Shown here: positions 52,339 to 61,018 of the stretch, piece after piece
Layout: every line of letters begins with the position of its first letter
Numbering within the stretch: the stretch's first letter is position 1
Assembly (NCBI RefSeq): GCF_004323635.1
Contig: NZ_CP036515.1
Span: 2,357,501 to 2,421,500 of the forward strand
Length of the DNA stretch: 64,000 nucleotides
Source: Lichenihabitans psoromatis
GTDB taxonomy: Bacteria > Pseudomonadota > Alphaproteobacteria > Rhizobiales > Beijerinckiaceae
Direction of reading: 5' to 3'
The notes under the pieces: generated by a model
The model's database searches: none
Told to the model about the DNA's origin: nothing
What the model saw: the letters and a program-made list of their open reading frames with translations, nothing else
Position numbers and translations under genes: made by a program

Positions 52339-54195
52339 ATGATCGAAGCGCTCAGTACGGTTCTCAGCCGAGTTCGCGAGCGAGCCGGGCCCTTTCGTCA
52401 CCTCGTTTCGCTCTTTCGTCTCGCCTGGACCGCAAGCCCATCGCTGGCGACGGCCAGCATGGTGCTTCGCTTGTTGCGAGCCATCCTGCCGGTCCTCGGG
52501 CTTTTCGTGGGTAAACTCATCATCGATGGCGTGGTGGCACAGTCCCGTCTGCCGTCGTTGGGCGATAATCCGTTTGTCTGGTTCCAATCCGGACGGCTCG
52601 ATGGGCTGCTGGTTCTGCTCGGTCTCGAATTCGGTCTCGCGATCGCATCGACGGCGCTTGGTCGAGCGAGCGGCTTGGCCGACAGCCTTCTGTCCGAGCG
52701 CTACAGCAATCTGGCCAGCGTCCGTCTCATGGATCATGCCGCGACGCTCGATCTCGAGCAGTTGGAGAGCAGCGCCGAGCAGGACAGGCTCGATCGGGCG
52801 CGCCGACAGGTCACCGGCCGAACCGCGCTTCTGTCACAGCTCTTCGCGCAAGCGCAGGACGTTCTCACGGTCTTGTCGCTCGCGGCCGGATTGGTGGCCT
52901 ATGCGCCCTGGCTGATCGCGCTCTTGTGCCTGGCGCTCATCCCCGGCTTTTTGGGCGAAAAGCATTTTAACGCGCAGAGCTATCGGCTCGACTACTTTCG
53001 GACTCCGGAACGTCGACAGCTCGACTACCTGCGCTATCTCGGGTCCAGCACCGAAACCGCCAAGGAGATCAAACTCTTCGGTCTGAGTGGCTTCCTGGCC
53101 GAGCGGTTTGGACGTTTCGCCGATGCGATGTATGCGGAAAATAGTGGCCTGGCGGTCCGTCGGGCCGCTTGGGGCGTGCTCTTCGCCGGCCTTGGCTCGC
53201 TCGCTTATTACCTCGCCTATTTCGTCATCGTTTGGCGAACAGTGTCGGGTCACTTCAGCCTCGGCGATCTCACGTTTCTGGCGGGCTCCTTCTTGCGTTT
53301 ACGGGGGCTTCTCGAAGGCTTGTTGCTCGGTTTCTCCCAGATCGCGGGGCAGGTGCTTCACCTGGCCGACCTGTTTTCCTTCTTCGAGCTTCGCCCCGGC
53401 ATCGTATCGGCGCCGGCCGCCCTCCCGGTACCGCGTCCGCTTCGTACCGGCTTTCGCTTCGAAGATGTCGGCTACCGCTACGCCGGATCGGAGACCTGGG
53501 CTGTGCGGCATCTCGATCTTACCTTGGCGAGCGGCGAGGTTCTGGCGCTCGTCGGCCAAAACGGAGCCGGGAAGACCACGATCGTCAAGCTGCTGGCCCG
53601 TCTCTACGATCCCACCGAAGGGCGTATTCTGCTCGATGGCGTCGATCTGCGGGACTATGATCTCGCCGAGCTTCGGGCTCGCATCGGCGTCATCTTTCAA
53701 GACTTCGTCCGCTTCCATTTCACCGCGGGCGAGAATATCGGGGTCGGGCGGATCGATGCGCTCGAGGATCGGGACCGGATCGAGGCGGCAGCCTCGCGCA
53801 GTCTCGCCGACCAACTCGTCGGGCGCTTGCCCATGCGCTACGATCAGCCTCTCGGGCGGCGGTTCAACAACGGCGTCGATCTGTCGGGTGGCGAATGGCA
53901 GAAGATCGCCATTGCTCGCGCCTATATGCGCGAGGCCGATGTCCTCATTCTCGATGAGCCCACCGCCGCTCTCGATGCGCGTGCCGAATATGAGGTCTTC
54001 GAGCGGTTTCGCGACCTCAGTCACGGGCGAACCGCCGTCTTGATTTCGCACCGCTTTTCGACCGTCCGGATGGCGGATCGGATCGTCGTGCTGGGTGGTG
54101 GCCGCGTCATCGAAAGCGGCAGCCATGCGGCCTTGGTGGCGGCCGGAGGCGCCTATGCCGAACTTTTCGACCTTCAGGCCTCCGGCTATCGCTGA
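52339..54195 (+). CDS. ABC exporter, fused permease/ATPase half-transporter
   Basis: 618 residues. The N-terminal 340 residues hold about six membrane helices; the C-terminal ATPase has Walker A LVGQNGAGKTTIVKLL, Q-loop GVIFQDFVRFHF, signature LSGGEWQKIAIARAY, Walker B VLILDEPTAALD and H-loop AVLISHRFST. Half-transporters of this kind homodimerise to export lipids, peptides or small molecules. No partner or substrate gene next to it apart from the aldo/keto reductase converging downstream. Confidence 0.9.
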   Translation: MIEALSTVLSRVRERAGPFRHLVSLFRLAWTASPSLATASMVLRLLRAILPVLGLFVGKLIIDGVVAQSRLPSLGDNPFVWFQSGRLDGLLVLLGLEFGLAIASTALGRASGLADSLLSERYSNLASVRLMDHAATLDLEQLESSAEQDRLDRARRQVTGRTALLSQLFAQAQDVLTVLSLAAGLVAYAPWLIALLCLALIPGFLGEKHFNAQSYRLDYFRTPERRQLDYLRYLGSSTETAKEIKLFGLSGFLAERFGRFADAMYAENSGLAVRRAAWGVLFAGLGSLAYYLAYFVIVWRTVSGHFSLGDLTFLAGSFLRLRGLLEGLLLGFSQIAGQVLHLADLFSFFELRPGIVSAPAALPVPRPLRTGFRFEDVGYRYAGSETWAVRHLDLTLASGEVLALVGQNGAGKTTIVKLLARLYDPTEGRILLDGVDLRDYDLAELRARIGVIFQDFVRFHFTAGENIGVGRIDALEDRDRIEAAASRSLADQLVGRLPMRYDQPLGRRFNNGVDLSGGEWQKIAIARAYMREADVLILDEPTAALDARAEYEVFERFRDLSHGRTAVLISHRFSTVRMADRIVVLGGGRVIESGSHAALVAAGGAYAELFDLQASGYR

Positions 54196-54204
54196 CCGTT
54201 GGGC

Positions 54205-55260
54205 TTAGATTGTCGTCAGCCGATGACTCTCCGCCACCTGCTTGCGGCGAAACTCGCCCTGCCGTTCAAACATCCAGCCCGGATATTCCGGTGGCAGCGC
54301 GCTGACCTTGCCCAGAACCTCGAGCTCCGTCGCGTCGAAAGAGACCTTTGTGGCCGCCAGATTATCCTCAAGTTGATCGACGCGCTTGGCGCCGATGATC
54401 ACGCTCATAACCTGGCGTTGGTGCAGCAACCACGCCAGAGCGATCTGCGCTACCGAGACGCCTTTCGCCTCGGCGATCGGCCGCATGGCGTCGATCACGT
54501 CGTAGGCCTTGTCGCGGTTGACGGGCGGAAAGTCGAAACTCTGCCGGCGGCTGCCTTGCTCGCCATTCTGGTCGCGGCCATATTTGCCGGACAGCAGGCC
54601 ACCAGCCAGCGGGCTCCAGACCATCAGGCCCATCCCCTCGGACGCCATCATCGGCACCAGTTCACGCTCGAGATCACGCGCCGCAACCGTGTAATAGGCT
54701 TGCAGCGTCTCGAAACGCGCGAGGTTGAGCCGCTCCGCGATGCCGAGCGCCTTGGCGATCTGCCAAGCCGCCCAGTTGGACACGCCGATGTAACGCACGT
54801 GACCATGCTGCACCAGGATGTCGAGCGCCCGCATGGTCTCCTCGATCGGGGTTGCCGGATCGAAGCCATGGATCTGATAGAGATCGATATAGTCGGTCTG
54901 CAGGCGCTTGAGGCTGGCCTTCACGCCCTCGAGAATATGCGTGCGGGAATTGCCGCGTGTGTTGGGCCCGTCACCGGTCGGACCGAAGACCTTGGTGGCC
55001 AGAACGACGTCGTGACGCGGCACCTTCAGATTATGCAACGCCTGTCCGGTAATCTCTTCCGACAGCCCGGCCGAGTAAACGTCCGCCGTATCGATGAAAT
55101 TGATCCCGTGATCGAGCGCCGTCTTGACGATCGTTTCGGCTTCCTGCTGCTGCAGAGAGCCGATTTTGCTCCAGACCTCTCCTGTCCCGCCGAACGTCAT
55201 GGTGCCGAGGCAGAGTTCCGAGACGAAGAGGCCGGTGCGGCCCAATTGATTATAGCGCAT
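54205..55260 (-). CDS. Aldo/keto reductase
   Basis: 351 residues from ATG 55260 (MRYNQLGRTGLFVSEL). The catalytic tetrad is present: Asp and Tyr in GINFIDTADVYSAG, Lys in VVLATKVFG, His in LYQIHGFDP. C-terminal NADPH-binding IGAKRVDQLEDNLAATKVSF. Of the AKR11/14-like group (YghZ/general stress protein 69 type) reducing aldehydes and ketones; substrate unknown. Longer in-frame starts read into unrelated sequence and are rejected. Confidence 0.9.
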   Translation of the reverse strand: MRYNQLGRTGLFVSELCLGTMTFGGTGEVWSKIGSLQQQEAETIVKTALDHGINFIDTADVYSAGLSEEITGQALHNLKVPRHDVVLATKVFGPTGDGPNTRGNSRTHILEGVKASLKRLQTDYIDLYQIHGFDPATPIEETMRALDILVQHGHVRYIGVSNWAAWQIAKALGIAERLNLARFETLQAYYTVAARDLERELVPMMASEGMGLMVWSPLAGGLLSGKYGRDQNGEQGSRRQSFDFPPVNRDKAYDVIDAMRPIAEAKGVSVAQIALAWLLHQRQVMSVIIGAKRVDQLEDNLAATKVSFDATELEVLGKVSALPPEYPGWMFERQGEFRRKQVAESHRLTTI

Positions 55261-55502
55261 GAGCGTTGATGTCCGTGATGGTGAAGCCGAAGGAGCCGGT
55301 GTGGCGTCGGTCGACGACGCCGGGTCCTCAGCATCCACCTGTGGCAGGTGGTCTCGATTGGAAGAGCAAAGTCGGACGAGATCGAAGCGCGTCGCTGGCC
55401 GATCTCGAGGAACCACTCTCGCCGATAATAGACGGGGCCGCCGAGAAAGGCGACCCGACCGCTATCAATCTGGCAACGTCGGCGCCGCGCCGCGCGGTAC
55501 GA

Positions 55503-57761
55503 TCAGCCGAGCAGCGGCGTCAGCAACGCCTGCTGCCGGGCGAGTTCCTCCGCCAGCGGTCGATAGGGCTCCCGGGTTGCGGTCCCGGCCGCGAAATCCA
55601 GCAAACCATTGTGGCAATGCCGCTCGTCGTCCCAGCCCGGATGATTGATGACCGGATAGACGCAAAGGCCTTCGACCGGGACGCCCGCCGCCAGTGCGGC
55701 GCGAACCTCGGACGCCACCATGGCAAACCAGGACGGGCGCCGATCCGCTTCGGTGCCGGTTTCGGCCACGAAGATCGGGCGACCGTAGCGAGCATAGGTT
55801 TCGGCCAGCAGGTAGCGGAATGGTTTGTATAGCGGGTGTCCGACGTCGATCGGCGGTCCCCCGTGGATCCATTGATTGTTGAAGTAGTAATTGACGCCGA
55901 CGACGTCGAGGTAGCGTGGCGCGCCGCCGAGTTGCGGCCACGCCACCCCAGCCAGCATGTCCCAGGCCTGAAACTGTGCCTGCCGATGCCCCTCCGCCGC
56001 GCCACGCTCATGGGGTCGTTGCGGGTCGGTGATGACGTTGATGACCGGGTCGGCGTGGATGAACCGCGCGCGTGGATCGACCTCCCAGATCGCGTCCATG
56101 GCGGCAATCGAGGCGCGGACCAGTTGCGTCTTCAACTCGAAGCCGCGTCCCCGTGCGAACGGGTTGAGATAAGCCGCGTCGCCGCCGCCCCAAGAGAAGA
56201 ACGAGATCTCGTTGACGGGTGCGTAGAACGGCACCGCATCGCTTTCCTGCCGCACCACTGCGGCCAGCGCTTTTGCAAAGCGGGCGAAGCGGGTCACGAA
56301 TTCCGGCCGCCAGAGGTCGATGTCGTCCGGCCAGCCGTAATGCAGCACGTCCCAGATCACCTGGGTTCCTGTGTCTCGCGCCGCCCGAAGCATGGGCAGC
56401 ACGCTCGTCCAGTCATACTGGCCGGGGCTTCGCTCGATCAGATGCCACCGAAAGCCATCGCGCACCGTGCGGATACCGTAGCCCGCAAGGGCACGGTAGT
56501 CGGAGGCCGCGTATCGATCGTGATTAATCGCGCCGATCATGTCGAGCCGTCGCCCGGTGCCGAGACGGTGGGTCGAGGCTTCGAAGCCGCCTTGCATGAA
56601 GCTGGCGAACAGGCCGGACCGCAGAGGAGGGGCGCGCTCGGCCAGCACATCGTCGAAGAGGGCTCGCCATTGGGGCACCACAGCCGCGACGGCATAGTCG
56701 CGCTCGACCTTGGCGCGCAGGCGATCCCCCAGGCTCCGCCGCATAGCGTCGTCATCGACGAGGCGCAGCATCGCGGCCGCAACGGCCTCGGGGTCTTCAT
56801 GCGCCACGAACAAGCCCGAGACGCCGTCTTCGATTTGCTCCAGCGCACCATTGTCGGGGGTCGCGATGACCGGGAGCCGCGCCGCCCCAGCCTCTGCAAT
56901 GACGTGCGGCATCCCTTCGTCGCGGGACAGCCAGACGAAGATGTCGAGACCGGCCAGGAGAGCCGGAACATCCGGTCTGTCGCCAAGGAACGTGAGCGCC
57001 GTGCCGAGCCCGAGTTGCAGCGCCAGCGCGCGAAGCGTGTCGGCATAGTCGGGCATGAAGGCGTCTGGACCGCCAATCACGACGAAGCGTGTGTTCGGGC
57101 GGGTTCGCCGCACGATGGCGGCCGCTTGGATGAAATCCTCGACCCGCTTCTTGCGGTCGAGCCGGCCGACCCAGCCGATCACGTGGTCGTCGTCGATCGC
57201 CCCAACGCTCGCCCGGGCCGCTGCTCTGTCGGACGGCCGAAACTCGGTGAGATCGACCATCGAGGGGATCTCGAGGGCATGGTGCGGCCGCCCCGGCATC
57301 CGCGCTGCGGCAGCGTCCCGAATGGTGCGACACACGCCGACATAGCGGGATGTGAGATGTTTCGGCCCCTCGAGCGCTTCCGACACGAGGCCGCCATGCT
57401 CAACTAAGGGCGGGCGATGATATAGCCGTTCGAGCGCCGGATAGACGTCAGCGACATTCTGCGACGACACCACGAGATCGTAGGACGGGATCTTCGAGGC
57501 CAGATAGCCGACCGTATCCTCGAACGAGAGGCCATAGGGCGTCTGGTCGACATCGATGCCAAGCGCCCGCAATTGGTCATGGGTCTGTTCGGGCATGCCC
57601 TCCTTGCGGAAGCAGGCCACGACATCGATGCGGTAGCGGCGCGGATCGAGATTGCGGGCGAGAAGCCGAATTTCGGTTTCCTCGCCGCCGACAACCAGCC
57701 AGGCGAAGACGAAGAGGATGCGGATCGGCCCCTCCGGCTGGTTGTCGGGAGGGCTCATCAA
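55503..57761 (-). CDS. Fusion: GT4-family glycosyltransferase + clan-A glycoside hydrolase
   Basis: 752 residues. Residues 1-380 are a GT-B glycosyltransferase (ILFVFAWLVVGGEETEIRLL; IGWVGRLDRKKRVEDFIQAA; DEGMPHVIAEAGAARLPVIA). Residues about 390-752 form a TIM-barrel glycoside hydrolase like GH1/GH5: GIRTVRDGFRWHLIERSPGQ, acid/base Glu518 in APVNEISFF, nucleophile Glu667 in FVAETGTEAD, and VVGVNYYFNNQW between. Both active sites look intact. The hydrolase could trim or transglycosylate the glycan the transferase builds. Its ATG overlaps the stop of the upstream dehydrogenase (ATGA). No signal peptide, so cytoplasmic. Confidence 0.82.
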   Translation of the reverse strand: MMSPPDNQPEGPIRILFVFAWLVVGGEETEIRLLARNLDPRRYRIDVVACFRKEGMPEQTHDQLRALGIDVDQTPYGLSFEDTVGYLASKIPSYDLVVSSQNVADVYPALERLYHRPPLVEHGGLVSEALEGPKHLTSRYVGVCRTIRDAAAARMPGRPHHALEIPSMVDLTEFRPSDRAAARASVGAIDDDHVIGWVGRLDRKKRVEDFIQAAAIVRRTRPNTRFVVIGGPDAFMPDYADTLRALALQLGLGTALTFLGDRPDVPALLAGLDIFVWLSRDEGMPHVIAEAGAARLPVIATPDNGALEQIEDGVSGLFVAHEDPEAVAAAMLRLVDDDAMRRSLGDRLRAKVERDYAVAAVVPQWRALFDDVLAERAPPLRSGLFASFMQGGFEASTHRLGTGRRLDMIGAINHDRYAASDYRALAGYGIRTVRDGFRWHLIERSPGQYDWTSVLPMLRAARDTGTQVIWDVLHYGWPDDIDLWRPEFVTRFARFAKALAAVVRQESDAVPFYAPVNEISFFSWGGGDAAYLNPFARGRGFELKTQLVRASIAAMDAIWEVDPRARFIHADPVINVITDPQRPHERGAAEGHRQAQFQAWDMLAGVAWPQLGGAPRYLDVVGVNYYFNNQWIHGGPPIDVGHPLYKPFRYLLAETYARYGRPIFVAETGTEADRRPSWFAMVASEVRAALAAGVPVEGLCVYPVINHPGWDDERHCHNGLLDFAAGTATREPYRPLAEELARQQALLTPLLG

Positions 57762-58858
57762 TCAACGCCCTTGAAGACGATCTGCAAAAAGTCGGGCCGT
57801 GTTTCGACCAGCGTCTTGAGGAAGGCCGGACCCTCGTCGAACGGCACCACATGGGTGATCATATGGTCCGCCACGTCACCGCCGACGTCGTCGAGGAGGT
57901 CGATCGTCTCGAGAGCCAGACGCCGCCGATCCCAGGCAAAGCCAAGGCCGCGCGGCACGCGGCCGATCTGAGCGCAACGGATCGACAGACCGTTGTGGTG
58001 GAACTCCTCACCAAGCCGCACCGCATCCGCGCCGCCCTGATAGAAGGCGAGATCGATCACCGTGCCTTGCGGCCGCAAGGCACGCAGCGCCGCCCGCAGA
58101 CTTTCGGCGTGAGCGCGCGTCTGGAACGCGAAATCGGCGCCGCGATCATTGCCGCCATGGTGCCAGCGATCTTTCGCGATGCGAACCGCATCCTCCTCGG
58201 TCACCGCTTCGATGCCGAGCGCCTCGGCCTTCTCGCGGCGATAAGCGGACGGATCGGCGATGAGCACTTCGGCCGCGCCGCTGCGCTGGGCGAAGAGCGC
58301 GGTCAGCAGGCCGACGACGCCCGCACCGATCACCACAACGGGGCGACCTGCAAGACCGATGCCGAGCGCGGCAACGTTGGTGCCGAAGATCTCCGCATCG
58401 GCATGCAAGATTCCGTTGGCCGCGATCGGGCCCATCTGGGCCACGTAGATGCCGAGGATGGGATCCATGTCGTCGGGGAGCTTGATCAGCGTATCGTGAA
58501 AGGGGTTGGCCGTATGGCCGCTCTTATGCGCGTATGTCGAGGCCACGATATCGCCCGCATGAAAGCCGGGGCTTCGTGATTCCGTGACGCGCGCCACCTC
58601 CATGTAGCCCATGAACGGCACGGGATAGTGCATACCGGCTTCGCCCGGCACGAAAAGCCCGCGCTCCCCATCCCAACGTGAGTGGAGATAGGGGTTGGTG
58701 CCTTTGACGAAGGTGAGTTCGGTGCCGGCCGAAAAACCCGTGTAGAGGGTTTCGAGCCGCACGCCGCCGTCACCGGGTGGGCCCTCCTCATAATCGAGGA
58801 AATAGGCTTGGCCGGGGTGTTCGACGCCGAGAGAACGGATGCGGCGATGGTCAGACAT
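57758..58858 (-). CDS. Zinc-type medium-chain dehydrogenase (sugar-linked context)
   Basis: 366 residues from ATG 58858 (MSDHRRIRSLGVEHPGQAYF). MDR fold: YTGFSAGTELTFVKGTNPYL, MGYMEVARVTESRSPGFHAG, and NAD(P) motif VVVIGAGVVGLLTALFAQRS. The structural zinc loop is absent, as in sugar/polyol and bacteriochlorophyllide-like dehydrogenases. It overlaps the upstream glycosyltransferase/Gfo gene by 8 bases and the downstream fusion by 4, a tightly coupled set, so the substrate is probably a nucleotide sugar or a polyol tied to the glycan. Confidence 0.8.
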   Translation of the reverse strand: MSDHRRIRSLGVEHPGQAYFLDYEEGPPGDGGVRLETLYTGFSAGTELTFVKGTNPYLHSRWDGERGLFVPGEAGMHYPVPFMGYMEVARVTESRSPGFHAGDIVASTYAHKSGHTANPFHDTLIKLPDDMDPILGIYVAQMGPIAANGILHADAEIFGTNVAALGIGLAGRPVVVIGAGVVGLLTALFAQRSGAAEVLIADPSAYRREKAEALGIEAVTEEDAVRIAKDRWHHGGNDRGADFAFQTRAHAESLRAALRALRPQGTVIDLAFYQGGADAVRLGEEFHHNGLSIRCAQIGRVPRGLGFAWDRRRLALETIDLLDDVGGDVADHMITHVVPFDEGPAFLKTLVETRPDFLQIVFKGVD

Positions 58859-60974
58859 GGGCGGTCTCACGGACGGAGGAGCGAAGATCGACGGGTTGGC
58901 CGCTGGCGGCTGAGCGCTGGATCGCGAGTGCGACCCGGTGGGTCGCGAGGGCTTCGGGGTAGGGGCAACGAATGTGGTTCGGGCCACCGCGCACCGCATC
59001 GATGAAGTCACGATCCTCGCGCCACACGGGGTCGCCCTCGGCGTGGCGGACGGGGCGTCCACGGCCGACATCCACCATCAGGTCATGGTCGGTGAGTTCG
59101 ATCGCGAGGCCATCGCCGAAGATGTGGAGGCCGATGCGATGGCCCCAGCGGAGCAGGCAGGTCGAGGCGAGGTTGGCGACGGCGCCGGATGCGAACTGAA
59201 GGGTCGCGGTGCTGGCGGTCGCGACGTCGAGGCCCGGAAAGTCATCGCGCGTTGTATATTCCGCCAAGCCGAAAACCCGATCGACGTCGCCGACGAGATA
59301 GCGTGCCAGATCGACGATATGGGTGGTCTGCTCGACCATCTGTCCGCCCGACTGGTCCTGCTTCCACCACCATTGCGGCGGCGGGGTGCCATCGAGCCAA
59401 TAACCCGACAGAAGGCGAGCCGGGTTATCGGCCAGGATATGCTTCGCCTCGTCCACGGTGTCGAGATAGCGCCAGTGATAACCGCAGCCGGTGATGAGCC
59501 CGGCCGCCGCGACCTCCCGCCCGATCGCCTCGGCGATCTCGATGTCGAGCGCCAGCGGCTTTTCGACGAAAAACGGCAGCCCTTTGGCGATGGCGGCCCG
59601 CTCGGGTGCGCCATGCGCGAAAGGCGGCACGCAGATGAAGACGGCATCGAGCTGTTCGGCCGCCAGCATCGCATCGACATCGCCGTAGCTTCGTGCCCCA
59701 AAACGCTCGGCCGCCTCGGTCGCGCGCTCCCGCGCCGGGTCGGCGAAGGCCGCAATCGTGACGTCGTCGAAACCGGCCAGCACACCGAGGTGTCGCTGCG
59801 CGATGCCTCCGGCGCCGATGAAGCCGATACGGGTCTTGTCGGGTTTCATGCCGTCCATCCTGTCTGCCGTGGTGGCGGACCGCGGCACGACGCCGAGGCC
59901 CTGGTAAAGTTGTGCCATGTCGGCCCCCATGCGGGCTGCCGTGAAAGAGGTCTGAAAGCGCTTGCGGGCCGCCCGTCCGTACCGGGCCGCCCGTGCTGGA
60001 TCCTCCAGCATGGCCTGGATGGCGGCCGCGAGGCGAGCCGGCTCGCCGGGGGGGACGAGCAGGCCTGTCACGCCATCGACGGCAGCCTCGTCGGTGCCGC
60101 CGACATTCGTCGCGACCACCGGCACCCCGGCCGCCATGGCTTCGAGGATCGTCAGCGGCAGTCCTTCGAAGCGGGAGGGAAGGACCAGGAGATCGGCAGC
60201 CCCGAGCAGGTCGGGTATGTCGTCCCTTTGGCCGAGCAGACGCACGGAGGCGGAAAGGTTCTGTGCGGCGATCTGCATTGCGATCGTCGCTTCGAGCGGC
60301 CCAGACCCGGCCAGAACGAAACACGCGTCCGGAAAACGCGCCAGAACCGCCGGCACCGCCTCGATCAGCGTCGCGTGATCCTTCTGGGCGGTGAATCGCG
60401 CGGCTGTCAGCAGCATCGGCAGTTGCGCCGATAGGCCAAGGTCGGCGCGGACGGCGGCGCGCGAGCGCGTGGCGGTTCGCGGATCATGGCCATTACGGAT
60501 CACCGCGAGGCGGTCATTCGGCACGCCCACGTCCCGATAGCTGCGGGCCGAGGCCTCGGACACGCAGACGATGCGGTCCACCAAGGCGATCCCATCGCGG
60601 TGGAGGTGGCGCTGCGCCGCATCGGTGATCATGTCGGGCAAATGTTCGGTACGGACCACGGCTGGAATGCCGGCCGCGCGGCCCATCGCGGCGAGGGCGT
60701 GGCCTTCCCATCCAATGCCGGCATGCACGTGCAGCAAAGCAATGCCGTCCTGGTGAAACCAATCGATCATGGCGGCCTCGTCCGGCGGCAGCAGACGCAG
60801 GCCGACGCCGAGTCTGGCGCCCCGATCGAGCAAGATCCGGCCGCCCGGACTGGGCGGGCAGGCGAGCACCACGTCGTAATCCCGCTTCAACGCCCCCGCC
60901 AAGGCGAGCATATGCTCGCCGACGCCGGAGGGCTCGAGGCTGTCGGTCGCGAGGCAGATCGAGCCGATCAGCAC
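58851..60974 (-). CDS. Fusion: GT4-family glycosyltransferase + Gfo/Idh/MocA sugar dehydrogenase
   Basis: 707 residues. Residues 1-370 are a GT4 glycosyltransferase with LEPSGVGEHMLALAGALK, AARFTAQKDHATLIEA and the EX7E pair at Glu270/Glu278 (RFEGLPLTILEAM). Residues about 377-707 are a Gfo/Idh/MocA oxidoreductase: TRIGFIGAGGIAQRHLGVLA, EKPLALD at 471-477 with the essential Lys, and GYHWRYLDT. Both halves are complete and joined by a short linker (RSATTADRMDGMKPD). The enzyme may oxidise or epimerise a sugar and transfer the same or a related sugar. An internal ATG before the second domain could also give a separate product. Confidence 0.82.
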   Translation of the reverse strand: MLIGSICLATDSLEPSGVGEHMLALAGALKRDYDVVLACPPSPGGRILLDRGARLGVGLRLLPPDEAAMIDWFHQDGIALLHVHAGIGWEGHALAAMGRAAGIPAVVRTEHLPDMITDAAQRHLHRDGIALVDRIVCVSEASARSYRDVGVPNDRLAVIRNGHDPRTATRSRAAVRADLGLSAQLPMLLTAARFTAQKDHATLIEAVPAVLARFPDACFVLAGSGPLEATIAMQIAAQNLSASVRLLGQRDDIPDLLGAADLLVLPSRFEGLPLTILEAMAAGVPVVATNVGGTDEAAVDGVTGLLVPPGEPARLAAAIQAMLEDPARAARYGRAARKRFQTSFTAARMGADMAQLYQGLGVVPRSATTADRMDGMKPDKTRIGFIGAGGIAQRHLGVLAGFDDVTIAAFADPARERATEAAERFGARSYGDVDAMLAAEQLDAVFICVPPFAHGAPERAAIAKGLPFFVEKPLALDIEIAEAIGREVAAAGLITGCGYHWRYLDTVDEAKHILADNPARLLSGYWLDGTPPPQWWWKQDQSGGQMVEQTTHIVDLARYLVGDVDRVFGLAEYTTRDDFPGLDVATASTATLQFASGAVANLASTCLLRWGHRIGLHIFGDGLAIELTDHDLMVDVGRGRPVRHAEGDPVWREDRDFIDAVRGGPNHIRCPYPEALATHRVALAIQRSAASGQPVDLRSSVRETAHV

Positions 60975-61018
60975 GGGCGTGAGGTGACCCGACGGGCCGA
61001 CGCGTCCATCACCGACCG

